NCBI GenBank assembly: GCA_947627395.1
Contig: CANQVW010000004.1
Span: forward strand, 1 to 30,796
Direction of reading: 5' to 3'
Length of the DNA stretch: 30,796 bases
Source: an uncultured Bacilli bacterium
GTDB taxonomy: Bacteria > Bacillota_I > Bacilli_A > ML615J-28 > CAG-698
The notes under the pieces are model-generated. The model had not been told where the DNA came from. It worked only from the letters and a program-made list of their open reading frames with translations, and did no database searches. Below, piece by piece: positions 23,505-30,796 of this stretch. Both the position numbers and the translations under genes were made by a program. Each line of letters starts with the position of its first letter. Positions within the stretch are counted from its first letter, which is position 1.

Positions 23505-24242
23505 ATGAACCAAAATTTAAATGAATTAAAAAATTGGTTAAAAGAATTGAGCCAATTTGAATTTCCAAAATGGAATGAGCTACCTGAACTTGCTTTATAT
23601 ATGGATCAAGTAATGACTTACCTTGAAAATAAGTTAGAACCTTTAAATATTGAGGGACAAGAAAATTTGATTACAACTTGGATGATTAATAATTATGTTA
23701 AAGGGGATGTCGTTCCAAATCCAGTACAAAAAAAATATTCAAAGGAACACCTTAGTAAAATCTTAGTCATTTGTGCTATGAAACAAGTTTTATCCATTGG
23801 AGACATTCGAATCTTATTTAAACTTTTGGAACAATATGATGAAAGAAGTAAAGATTTGTATACTTCTTTTCAATCTGTACAAGCTTCATCCATGTCAAAT
23901 ATAGCTTCTGAAACCTTAAAACAATTAGAGACTATTGACAATCCTAAAGAACTAGAAAAGAAGTTAATTTATTCAGCTTTAACATTGGCTATCGAAGCTG
24001 AAGTGGAAAAAATTATTGCTAACAAAATTTTATCTCTTTTGAATGTTGATGAAAAAGAAAATAAGAAAGAAAAACAAGAAGAAGAAAAGAAAAAGAAAGA
24101 AAAAGAAAAAAAGGAAAAAGAAAATAAAAAAGCCCAACAAGAGGAAGAAAAGAAAAAGAAAGAAAGAGTAAAAGAGGAAGAAAAGATTCAAAAAGAACTT
24201 GTGAAAATTATTCGAGAAGGAAAACAAAAATTGACTGAATAA
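23505..24242 (+). CDS. DUF1836 protein with a Lys/Glu-rich C-terminal coiled coil
   Basis: The 245-residue protein has a DUF1836-like domain at about 25-110: LPELALYMDQVMTYLENKL, then LITTWMINNYVKGDVVPNPV and QKKYSKEHLSKILVIC. The layout is reminiscent of a MerR-type DNA-binding fold, so it may be a regulator. Residues 183-235 are almost only Lys and Glu, encoded by an A-rich GAAAAAG tract, and should form a long charged helix; this tail is not part of the family core. The gene is divergent from degV and its promoter carries several palindromic sites, so autoregulation together with degV control is plausible (inference). GGGGTGA precedes the ATG, and a strong terminator overlaps its stop. Confidence 0.8.
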   Translation: MNQNLNELKNWLKELSQFEFPKWNELPELALYMDQVMTYLENKLEPLNIEGQENLITTWMINNYVKGDVVPNPVQKKYSKEHLSKILVICAMKQVLSIGDIRILFKLLEQYDERSKDLYTSFQSVQASSMSNIASETLKQLETIDNPKELEKKLIYSALTLAIEAEVEKIIANKILSLLNVDEKENKKEKQEEEKKKKEKEKKEKENKKAQQEEEKKKKERVKEEEKIQKELVKIIREGKQKLTE

Positions 24243-24277
24243 GAAGAATTAAATCTATTTTGATTCTTCTTTTTTTA
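24241..24277 (+). terminator. Terminator of the DUF1836 gene
   Basis: AAGAAGAAT (24241-24249) pairs with ATTCTTCTT (24263-24271), extended by four more pairs, then a T run. The stop codon is within the left edge. Confidence 0.85.
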
Positions 24278-24440
24278 TATCAACCTCTATTCTTGTATGA
24301 TTAATAAGCTACGCCCTTTTTTGAAAAAGTAAATTTCTTAAAAAATGTTACTTAAAATATAAAAAATATAGAATGATTTTATTTGACCATACTTTTTACA
24401 TTAACATTAACTTTATGATATATATTAAATATGTTATTTA

Positions 24441-24902
24441 TTAATTGTTTAATTTATCTAATTCATAAAATTCATTATTGAAGAAAATGTATGACCCCTC
24501 ATGATCATTCATTGCAATTTCTAATAAAATTTGATTGTTGCTATTATCCCCTTTACCACTAAAAGTTAAATCATTTATGATAATAAAATGAACAAATTCA
24601 GTAATTTGCTCATTATTAAAGATCATTTTATTTTTTTCTTCAATATTATTAAACAAGTGTTTATATGTTCCAATTAATTCATAATGTTTTTTTAGATTAT
24701 GTAATTCGTTAATAATATTTTTATTCTTTTTAATTATAAAAACATCACCTGCATATCTTTCTATATCGCTAGAAAATATCTTTAATATCTCTATGGTTTT
24801 ACTAATTTTATCATTTTCAGTTTTAAATAACGAATCATCCAAGAAAATTCATATCCCTTTAACAGTTTTATATCTAGTTTTTATAAATTTAACTTTTTTC
24901 AT
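24441..24902 (-). pseudogene. Unrecognised 153-codon gene interrupted by an in-frame TGA
   Basis: AGGAGGGG lies 4 nt before the ATG at 24902. The frame reads MKKVKFIKTRYKTVKGI, then TGA (24851-24849) at codon 18, then runs open for 135 codons from IFLDDSLFKTEN to the TAA at 24441. Every codon after the TGA keeps frame, so a single TGG-to-TGA change is the simplest explanation. Alternatives are read-through or a restart at TTG 24842, which has a poor ribosome binding site. The protein is polar and acidic-basic mixed, without membrane segments; I recognise no domain. Its start overlaps the stop of a 45-codon ORF upstream (TAATG), suggesting they were once translated together. It lies in an AT-rich decayed stretch. 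Confidence 0.55.
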
Positions 24903-25039
24903 TAAACCCCTCCTAGAATTTCAAGAAATTCATATCCGTAGATAAATAAAAAATTTTTCTCATATAATAATTTTTGCATCATTATCAATAAATCATCGTT
25001 GTTAAATGATTTCAATATCTTTTTTATTAAAATATTCAT
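24902..25039 (-). CDS. Small 45-residue ORF, translationally coupled to the downstream broken gene
   Basis: The ORF encodes 45 residues starting MNILIKKILKSF and ending FLEILGGV. Its TAA overlaps the next ATG as TAATG, and the AGGAGGGG of the next gene lies in its last codons, a typical coupled arrangement. Its own ribosome binding site is weak. A second frame just upstream (LIISLITEINEYFNKKDIEII) looks like a continuation broken by a frameshift, so this may be the tail of a longer decayed gene. The product is unknown. Confidence 0.4.
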   Translation of the reverse strand: MNILIKKILKSFNNDDLLIMMQKLLYEKNFLFIYGYEFLEILGGV

Positions 25040-25402
25040 TTATCTCAGTTATCAATGAAATAATTAAAATTTATATCCTATTTTTTAGATTTTTTGAATT
25101 ACTTTAATCATTTTATAATTTTTAAAATAATTAAATTTATATATTTCACTGATCTTAATTTTATCATTGATAATTATTATAGTAAAAGCAACAATTTCAC
25201 ATAGAAATGTAAATATATATCCCATTATTGTAAACAAATATAGATTATGAATTTCTTTTTTATTCAATCATCTTCTAAAGTAATTATTTAGTTGGTTTTC
25301 CTAAAATATAACAACCTAGCTGATTCATGATTTCAATTGTAAATATTTATTTTATAATTATTTTGTCAGTAGTGTTCTTAATAAGTCTATATTATTCACA
25401 AT
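25040..25402. other. AT-rich decayed region
   Basis: No intact gene is convincing here. On the minus strand a 60-codon frame (25085-25267, TTG start, one hydrophobic segment at about 11-34) lacks a good ribosome binding site. A 20-codon open stretch (25284-25346, ending MNQLGCYILGKPTK) has the look of a protein C-terminus without its body. Together with the broken gene at 24441-24902 it suggests several decayed genes. Confidence 0.4.
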
Positions 25403-25447
25403 AAAAAAGGGACTTTTTATACCATGGTTCTGATATAAATCGTCCCT
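25403..25447 (-). terminator. Terminator of pduL
   Basis: On the minus strand AGGGAC (25447-25442) pairs with GTCCCT (25413-25408), with an inner TTTATA/TATAAA helix, followed by six T residues. It is 28 bp after the pduL stop. Confidence 0.85.
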
Positions 25448-25474
25448 AAAAATTTAATATAGAATTAGTTAGAA

Positions 25475-26047
25475 TTATAAAATGATTTCTCCATAACAGT
25501 TTCCAACAAATCCAGCATTAGATTCATCTGTATCGATGTGCATTGCTAATTTAAAATCTGGACGAACACGAACAACAACATCACCAAAAATTAAACTTCT
25601 ATAATCATTTGTTATTTTTACGCTAACAATTTGTTTATCTTTTAATCCCAATGCTTTTGCATCTTCTGGTGTTGCATGAATGTGACGTTTAGCAACAATG
25701 ACTCCCTCTTTTAACTCCACTTCGCCACAGGGTCCAACGAGTTTACAACCTGGAGTTCCTTGAATATCTCCTGATTCACGAATTGCAATGTCAACACCTA
25801 AAGTACGTGCATCTGTTGCTGATACTTCTACTTGATTTGCACTACGACAAGGTCCTAAAATAGATACATTGGCAATTGATTTTTTTGGTCCAACAATTTC
25901 AACCCTTTGTTCTGAAGCAAATTGACCTGGTTGGGACAACATTTTTTTCACAGTTAATTCAGCGTTCTCACCAAAAAGAATTTTTAAAGTTTCTTTGGTT
26001 ACATGAACGTGTCTAGCAGATGTTTCAACTAAAACTTTATTTTCCAT
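25475..26047 (-). CDS. pduL: Phosphate propanoyltransferase, PduL-type phosphotransacylase
   Basis: The 190-residue protein has the two PduL barrels with their zinc-binding motifs: SARHVHVTKETLKILFG near the N-terminus, then QPGQFASEQRVE, GPCRSANQVEVSATDARTLG, and the second His pair in AKRHIHATPEDA, ending VRPDFKLAMHIDTDESNAG. PduL exchanges CoA for phosphate on acyl-CoA, giving acetyl phosphate or propionyl phosphate. The N-terminus lacks an encapsulation extension and no shell genes are in the window, so I expect a cytosolic enzyme that may serve as phosphotransacetylase. RBS GAGGAG. It has its own promoter and terminator; the activase operon lies upstream, 60 bp away. Confidence 0.93.
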   Translation of the reverse strand: MENKVLVETSARHVHVTKETLKILFGENAELTVKKMLSQPGQFASEQRVEIVGPKKSIANVSILGPCRSANQVEVSATDARTLGVDIAIRESGDIQGTPGCKLVGPCGEVELKEGVIVAKRHIHATPEDAKALGLKDKQIVSVKITNDYRSLIFGDVVVRVRPDFKLAMHIDTDESNAGFVGNCYGEIIL

Positions 26048-26069
26048 TTTTATCTCTCCTCTAATGTTT

Positions 26070-26098
26070 ATTATACTACTATCTTTTGAATTTTTAAA
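26070..26098 (-). promoter_or_regulatory. Promoter of pduL
   Basis: TTTAAA (26093-26098), a 17-nt spacer and TATAAT (26070-26075) on the minus strand, between the activase second gene and pduL. Confidence 0.6.
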
Positions 26099-26107
26099 GT
26101 ACTTTCT

Positions 26108-27337
26108 TTATTTTGTATCATTTCTTGCAACTGAAAGCATTAATTTAATTCGATTTTCTTGATTTACCTTGGTTGCGGAAGGGTCGTAATCAATCGGAAC
26201 AATATTCGCATTCGGCTCAATTTCCTTAATTTTTCGAATCATTCCTTTTCCAACAATATGATTTGGTAGACATCCAAAAGGTTGTGTACAAATAATATTT
26301 GGAAATCCCTCTTCACATAAAACTGCCATTTCCGCAGTGAGTAACCAACCTTCTCCCATAATAGCACCTAATCCAATAATCTTTTTTGCTGTTTCTTTAG
26401 TATGAGTAAAAGGCATCATTGGTTCAAACTTTTTTTCTTGATCAATGGCTTTAATCATGACTTTTTCCATTTTTAACACGTAACGATACAATAATCGAAT
26501 GATCCAATGCTTTATAGAACTTCCACCATATAATTCAATAGCATCCATACGAGCACTAATACTATAAAGTACAAATCCCATAATTCCAGGAACACGAATT
26601 TCACACCCTTCATCCAATAAAAATTGTTCCAAATTGTTGTTTCCAACGGAAGAGTATTTCACAAATATTTCGCCAACAACTCCGACCTTGATTTTATTTC
26701 TTTGTTCTGTCTCAATCGTAGCTAAATCATGGGCAATTTGTTTTGTATATTTTTTCATGGAATGAATGGATAAAGCATGTCCATGATTGATCTCATGGCT
26801 TAATTTTGTAACCCATTTTTCAATCACATCATCTGTTTTTCCGGTTTCTTTTTCGTAAGGTCTAATTTGATTTCCTAAAAACATCAATAAATCTCCATAG
26901 ACAAGACCTGCAACCATACGACGAATCATTTTTAAATCAACATGAATGTGATTTTCTTTTTCTAAATGTGCTAAATTCAATGATAAAACTGAAACTTTTT
27001 CGTATCCTGCACGATCTAAAGCTTTTCTAAGTAGTTTCAAATAATTAGATGCTCTACATCCTCCACCTGTTTGCGTCAAAACAACAGCAGTTGTTTCAGG
27101 ATCATAGTTTTTAGTCTTTAAAGCATCTAAAACTTGTCCAATGACAACTAATGCAGGATAACAAGTATCGTTATGTACATAACGAAGTCCTTCTTGGATT
27201 AAGTTATTACTTGAATTGGTTAATACATCTACTTGATATCCCATGTGTCTGAAAATATTTCTAAACAATTCAAAGTGAATGGGTGCCATATTCGGAACTA
27301 AAATATGTTTAAATCTCTTACTTTTATCTTTTGCCAT
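26108..27337 (-). CDS. Acyl-CoA dehydratase activase-related protein, C-terminal part (2-hydroxyacyl-CoA dehydratase-like)
   Basis: The 409-residue protein begins MAKDKSKRFKHILVPNMAPIHF and continues with the HgdB/DUF2229-like layout: NDTCYPALVVIGQVLDAL, TQTGGGCRASNYLKLLRKAL, and a late ICTQPFGCLPNHIVGKG, Cys residues of the kind that bind Fe-S clusters. In many clostridia this region is the C-terminal third of one protein of about 1,400 residues; here it is a separate gene. The start is the ATG at 27337, 6 nt after AGGTG, overlapping the upstream gene's end by 14 bp, so translation is coupled. The biochemical role of this family remains poorly known; activation or assembly of radical dehydratases is inferred. 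Confidence 0.8.
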   Translation of the reverse strand: MAKDKSKRFKHILVPNMAPIHFELFRNIFRHMGYQVDVLTNSSNNLIQEGLRYVHNDTCYPALVVIGQVLDALKTKNYDPETTAVVLTQTGGGCRASNYLKLLRKALDRAGYEKVSVLSLNLAHLEKENHIHVDLKMIRRMVAGLVYGDLLMFLGNQIRPYEKETGKTDDVIEKWVTKLSHEINHGHALSIHSMKKYTKQIAHDLATIETEQRNKIKVGVVGEIFVKYSSVGNNNLEQFLLDEGCEIRVPGIMGFVLYSISARMDAIELYGGSSIKHWIIRLLYRYVLKMEKVMIKAIDQEKKFEPMMPFTHTKETAKKIIGLGAIMGEGWLLTAEMAVLCEEGFPNIICTQPFGCLPNHIVGKGMIRKIKEIEPNANIVPIDYDPSATKVNQENRIKLMLSVARNDTK

Positions 27338-30230
27338 TTCGTTCACCTATTGCACTTAATAAACTACGCAATCTAATTTTAGCGGCACCCAAATTCGTAA
27401 TTTCATCAATCTTAATTTGTGTATATATTTTATCCTTTTTTTCTAAAATAGATTTTACTTCATCTGTTGTGACGGCATCTAATCCACATCCAAAGGAAAC
27501 CAGTTGAATTAAATTCATGTCATCATAATCTAAGCAATAATAAGCAGCTGCATATAATCTGGCATGATATGTCCATTGATTAATGACTGTTGTTGGATGT
27601 TTTTGGCTTCTTCTTGCAATGGAATCTTCACATACAACAGATGCTCCTAAATTCACAATTAATTTATCAATTTCATGATCAACTTTAGGATCTAAATGAT
27701 AAGGTCTACCTGCCAATACAATAATTTGTCTATTTTCTTGTCTTGACCTTTCAATAATTTTATCTACTTCTTGATCGACTAAATAGTGGTAATTTTGATA
27801 AGCTTCTTTCCCAGCAGCAATGGCTTTCTTTAATTCTTTTAAAGTAATATCTTTAAAATATTGGTTTAATACTTGTAAGAATTTTTTTGGAAATTGTTTA
27901 TTACTAATTCCAATATAATCATGAATGAATTTCTTGTCTCTTAATCTTTTCACATTCACTTGAATTACTTCTGGGTAATAGGCGACAACTGGGCAATTGT
28001 AATGATTATCTCCCAAATGTTCATCTAAATTATACGTCATGGATGGATAAAATAGTGCATCTATGGGTTGTTCTAATAAACTTTCAATGTGCCCATGAAC
28101 TAATTTTGCTGGATAACAAACGGTATCAGAAGGAATGGTTTTTTGTCCTTTGATGTAAAGAGCTTGGGTTGAAAAACCTGTTGTTACTACTTTAAATCCC
28201 AAATGGGTAAATAAAGTATACCAAAATGGTAATAAATCATACATATTTAATACCAAGGGAATTCCAATAACTCCTCTTTTAGTATTTGTATCTTCTTTTG
28301 ATTGATATTGCGATAATAGTTTTCTTTTATATTGAAAAATATTATATTCATCTTGACTTGATTTATTGGTTACGGGTTTGTCACATCGATTTCCCTGGAT
28401 GTATTTTCTTCCATTTTCAAATCGATGAATGGTTAATGAACAATGATTGGTACATCCTTGACACTGTGTATCAATAATATCCATTTTCATTTGTTCAATT
28501 TGCTTTAAATTTAATAAAGTAGACTCTTGAACTGGATGGCGTTTTGCATATAAAGCAGCTCCATACGCTCCCATTAATCCAGCAATATTTGGACGAATGA
28601 CATCTAAACCCAACTCTTTTTCAAAAGCTCTTAAGACAGCATCATTATAAAAAGTTCCACCTTGTACAACAATGTTTTTCCCTAATTGATCTGGAGTTGT
28701 TCGTATCACTTTATATAAAGCATTTTTAACAACACTGATCGAAAGTCCTGCGGAAATATTTTCAATTGATGCACCATCTTTTTGTGCTTGTTTTACCAGT
28801 GAATTCATGAAAACAGTACATCTAGAACCTAAATCAACAGGTTTATCTGCATATAACCCTAGTTTAGCAAACTCCGCCATTTCATATCCTAGAGCATTGG
28901 CAAAAGTTTGAAGGAAAGATCCACATCCCGATGAACAAGCTTCATTCAAAAAGATATGATCAATATACCCATTTTTAATCTTAAAACATTTGATATCTTG
29001 GCCACCAATATCAATAATAAAATCAACATCTTTGATAAAATAACTTGCACTGGTATAATGAGCTATCGTTTCCACAACGCCCCAATCAATATTTAAAGCC
29101 GCTTTTAATAATTCTTCACCGTATCCTGTTACAGCACTCGATACAATGTGAATGTTAGGATAATCTTTATATAGATGTTTTAAAAAGGTAGTTACAAAAG
29201 AAATTGCTTGTCCATTATTGGGTTGATAATCTGTATATAATAAACGATTTTCTTCATCAATTAAAACAATCTTAAGGGTTGTTGAACCAGCGTCAATACC
29301 TAAATAAGCATTTCCTTCATAGGTTTCTATTGGGCGACTTAAAACAACATGTTGCTCATGACGTTTTTTAAATACTTCATATTCTTCCACATTCGAAAAC
29401 AAACCATCAATACATTGATAAGTACTTGTTTTTTGATATTGTTTTAATAAATGAATGACATCTTCTAATTCAGTTTCTCTAGGATCTAATAAAGCTGCTC
29501 CAATAGCAACATAGTATAAAGAATTTTCAGGACACATTCCTTGAATCGAAAGAGTTTCATCAAAACATTTACGAAGTTCTGAATTAAAAGTTAAAGGTCC
29601 GCCTAAATAAATAACTTTTCCTTTGATTTCTCTTCCTTGAGATAATCCTCCAATAGTTTGATTGGCAACGGCATAAAAAATACTTTTTGCTAAATCTTCT
29701 TTTTTTGCTCCTTGATTGATTAAAGGTTGAATATCACTTTTCGCAAACACTCCACAACGAGAAGCAATCGTATACATTTTTTCATATTTCTTTGCATATT
29801 CATTGACTTCAGATCCATCGATATGTAAAAGGAGTGCCATTTGGTCAATAAATGCTCCTGTACCGCCGGCACATGAACCATTCATACGCACTTCAAGTCC
29901 AGAAGAAAGGAAAATGATTTTTGCGTCTTCCCCACCAAGTTCAATAATCACATCTGGATGATCTAATAATTGATCAGCAGCTATTTTTTCACTATATACT
30001 TCTTGAACAAAATGAACATTACAATATTTTGCAAGCCCCATTCCTGCTGATCCAGAAATAGATAATTTACATATTGGATACTTTTGTTGCAAAAAAGTTA
30101 ATATTTCAATAGCTTTATTTGTAATTAAAGACATGTGTCTAGCATAATCTTTTTCTACGATTTCATTCTTTTCATTCATAACAACATATTTAATTGTTGT
30201 TGAACCAATATCTAATCCAATCTTAACCAT
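27324..30230 (-). CDS. Acyl-CoA dehydratase activase, tandem BadF/BcrA-type ATPase with DUF2229
   Basis: The 968-residue protein carries two ASKHA ATPase domains. The first (1 to about 255) has LDIGSTTIK, ELGGEDAK and GSCAGGTGAF; the second (about 308-565) has GIDAGSTTLK, DIGGQDIK and ACSSGCGSF. Cys pairs C120/C159 and C432/C471 are each 39 residues apart, the spacing of the cluster ligands C127/C166 in HgdC, so the two halves could hold one [4Fe-4S] as a pseudodimer. A CQGCTNHC motif (590-597) with Cys616 may bind another cluster. A DUF2229 domain follows (about 652-870). HgdC-type activases use ATP to inject an electron into 2-hydroxyacyl-CoA dehydratases. No dehydratase is in the window. 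The next gene overlaps its 3' end. RBS GAGG. Confidence 0.9.
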   Translation of the reverse strand: MVKIGLDIGSTTIKYVVMNEKNEIVEKDYARHMSLITNKAIEILTFLQQKYPICKLSISGSAGMGLAKYCNVHFVQEVYSEKIAADQLLDHPDVIIELGGEDAKIIFLSSGLEVRMNGSCAGGTGAFIDQMALLLHIDGSEVNEYAKKYEKMYTIASRCGVFAKSDIQPLINQGAKKEDLAKSIFYAVANQTIGGLSQGREIKGKVIYLGGPLTFNSELRKCFDETLSIQGMCPENSLYYVAIGAALLDPRETELEDVIHLLKQYQKTSTYQCIDGLFSNVEEYEVFKKRHEQHVVLSRPIETYEGNAYLGIDAGSTTLKIVLIDEENRLLYTDYQPNNGQAISFVTTFLKHLYKDYPNIHIVSSAVTGYGEELLKAALNIDWGVVETIAHYTSASYFIKDVDFIIDIGGQDIKCFKIKNGYIDHIFLNEACSSGCGSFLQTFANALGYEMAEFAKLGLYADKPVDLGSRCTVFMNSLVKQAQKDGASIENISAGLSISVVKNALYKVIRTTPDQLGKNIVVQGGTFYNDAVLRAFEKELGLDVIRPNIAGLMGAYGAALYAKRHPVQESTLLNLKQIEQMKMDIIDTQCQGCTNHCSLTIHRFENGRKYIQGNRCDKPVTNKSSQDEYNIFQYKRKLLSQYQSKEDTNTKRGVIGIPLVLNMYDLLPFWYTLFTHLGFKVVTTGFSTQALYIKGQKTIPSDTVCYPAKLVHGHIESLLEQPIDALFYPSMTYNLDEHLGDNHYNCPVVAYYPEVIQVNVKRLRDKKFIHDYIGISNKQFPKKFLQVLNQYFKDITLKELKKAIAAGKEAYQNYHYLVDQEVDKIIERSRQENRQIIVLAGRPYHLDPKVDHEIDKLIVNLGASVVCEDSIARRSQKHPTTVINQWTYHARLYAAAYYCLDYDDMNLIQLVSFGCGLDAVTTDEVKSILEKKDKIYTQIKIDEITNLGAAKIRLRSLLSAIGERNGKR

Positions 30231-30263
30231 ATAGAATCCTCATTATACAAATATATGTTATAT

Positions 30264-30292
30264 ATAATACCACTTTTTTCGACAAAAATCAA
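30264..30292 (-). promoter_or_regulatory. Promoter of the activase operon
   Basis: TTGATT (30287-30292), a 17-nt spacer and TATTAT (30264-30269) on the minus strand. The expected leader is about 27 nt. A second TATAAT sits closer to the ATG but would leave almost no leader. Confidence 0.55.
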
Positions 30293-30388
30293 TGTTTAAA
30301 AGTTCTGTGTTTATATTTTTCTTTACATAAGATAAATGAAAAAGTAAAATTTGATTCTTGATTTTATCTTACTTAAAAACAATAATTT

Positions 30389-30431
30389 AAAAAAATTGTG
30401 CTCATGGTGTTTTTTAGACACAAAAGCACAA
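30389..30431 (-). terminator. Terminator of the gene entering at the right edge
   Basis: On the minus strand TTGTGCT pairs with AGCACAA (arms 30425-30431 and 30396-30402), with an inner GTGT/ACAC helix, then a run of seven T residues (30389-30395). Confidence 0.75.
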
Positions 30432-30555
30432 AATTTCATGTTTTTATACATATATAATTTTTAGTGAAATTTTAAGTTTACAGTACATTTCCAATAAATC
30501 TTAAAATGTTTAAAAAAGAAATTCATCTTAAATATATTGAATATTTAAACTTTTA

Positions 30556-30796
30556 TTATATTTCATTATTATCCCAAATATTGATATCTGTTAAATAATC
30601 ATATAAGTACATTCTAAATAAATATATTTCTTCTTGATATTTTATTTCTATACCCTTTGATGGTCTCATGTAATCTTTACGTAATCTCTCTTGAACATAA
30701 ATTTTAAAATAGTTATCACCTTGAGAATTTGTATCTCCTTTTGAAAGTTTATCTTTCATCTTTTCATAGTATGAATAATATGTTTTTCCTGTGCCT
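30556..30796 (-). CDS. 3' end of an unrecognised gene
   Basis: The frame is open from the window edge to TAA at 30556 and gives 79 residues. It begins GTGKTYYSYYEK, continues with a charged, aromatic-rich stretch (YFKIYVQERLRKDYM) and ends DINIWDNNEI. An internal ATG at 30759 has no ribosome binding site, so the true start lies outside. GTGKT resembles a P-loop, but only about 75 residues follow it, too few for a normal NTPase core. I make no functional call. Confidence 0.5.
   Translation of the reverse strand, partial: GTGKTYYSYYEKMKDKLSKGDTNSQGDNYFKIYVQERLRKDYMRPSKGIEIKYQEEIYLFRMYLYDYLTDINIWDNNEI

Larger units (their letters stand above)
30231..30555. other. 325-bp region without a gene: activase promoter and a terminator
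   Basis: It contains the promoter of the activase operon (30264-30292) and the terminator of the gene entering from the right edge (30389-30431). The remainder is AT-rich, with short repeats only. Confidence 0.6.

Noticed and set aside
24030..24227. Phe-rich minus-strand frame
   Set aside because: It is the antisense of the Lys/Glu-rich tail of the DUF1836 gene; low complexity only.
24849..24851. TGA read as Trp (code 4) in this organism
   Set aside because: Long intact genes here use TGG for every Trp and contain no in-frame TGA, so a nonsense mutation is the simpler reading.
1..30796. CRISPR array, insertion sequence or prophage genes
   Set aside because: No regular repeat-spacer series, transposase, integrase or phage structural gene could be seen.
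30762..30796. Walker A motif (GTGKT) at the right edge
   Set aside because: Only about 75 residues follow it before the stop, too few for the remaining NTPase core; upstream sequence is not available.

Overview
The window is AT-rich DNA with ordinary bacterial genes, Firmicutes-type ribosome binding sites (GGAG/AGGAGG) and TTGACA/TATAAT-like promoters. Gene content points to an anaerobic, fermentative, low-GC Gram-positive gut bacterium: AdhE, PduL, an acyl-CoA dehydratase activase, two DegV proteins, a preQ1-controlled QueT and a secreted M60-type mucinase. The Erysipelotrichia/Coprobacillaceae area is my best guess, from general family resemblance only.

Layout. 1-687: 5' part of an EF-G-like GTPase gene (minus) with a LacI/CcpA-type operator at its promoter. 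852-3470: adhE (minus), preceded by a leader of about 130 nt that can fold into a closed three-helix RNA abutting the ribosome binding site. 3660-13276: one long minus-strand run, transcribed in the order ABC-F ATPase, TypA/BipA, DUF3592-like membrane protein, 5'-nucleotidase lipoprotein, TIM-barrel isomerase-like protein, DegV, U32 peptidase-like protein. An internal promoter precedes degV. 13383-13985: queT (plus) under a preQ1-I riboswitch that buries its ribosome binding site. 14019-17018: 999-residue M60-like metallopeptidase (minus). 17189-18247: AEC transporter (plus), convergent with a small HD-domain alarmone-hydrolase-like gene. 18999-19074: tRNA-Lys(CTT), followed by a GC-richer Fic gene and a tRNA-like remnant, together looking like a small acquired island. 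20510-21318: divergent HxlR regulator and cupin gene with a shared operator. 21398-24242: a zinc-ribbon protein and a second degV (minus), divergent from a DUF1836 gene; the intergenic region holds a 32-bp perfect palindrome that contains both -35 boxes. 24441-25402: AT-rich, decayed DNA with a nonsense-interrupted gene. 25475-30230: pduL and a two-gene acyl-CoA dehydratase activase (split from the usual single large protein), all minus. 30556-30796: 3' end of an unrecognised minus-strand gene.

Functionally, AdhE (acetyl-CoA to ethanol) and PduL (acetyl-CoA to acetyl phosphate) are the two ends of acetyl-CoA fermentation. The activase genes suggest radical 2-hydroxyacyl-CoA dehydration, but no dehydratase subunits are present here. 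The strongest regulatory observations are the adhE leader, the preQ1-I riboswitch, and the palindromic divergent promoter between degV and DUF1836.
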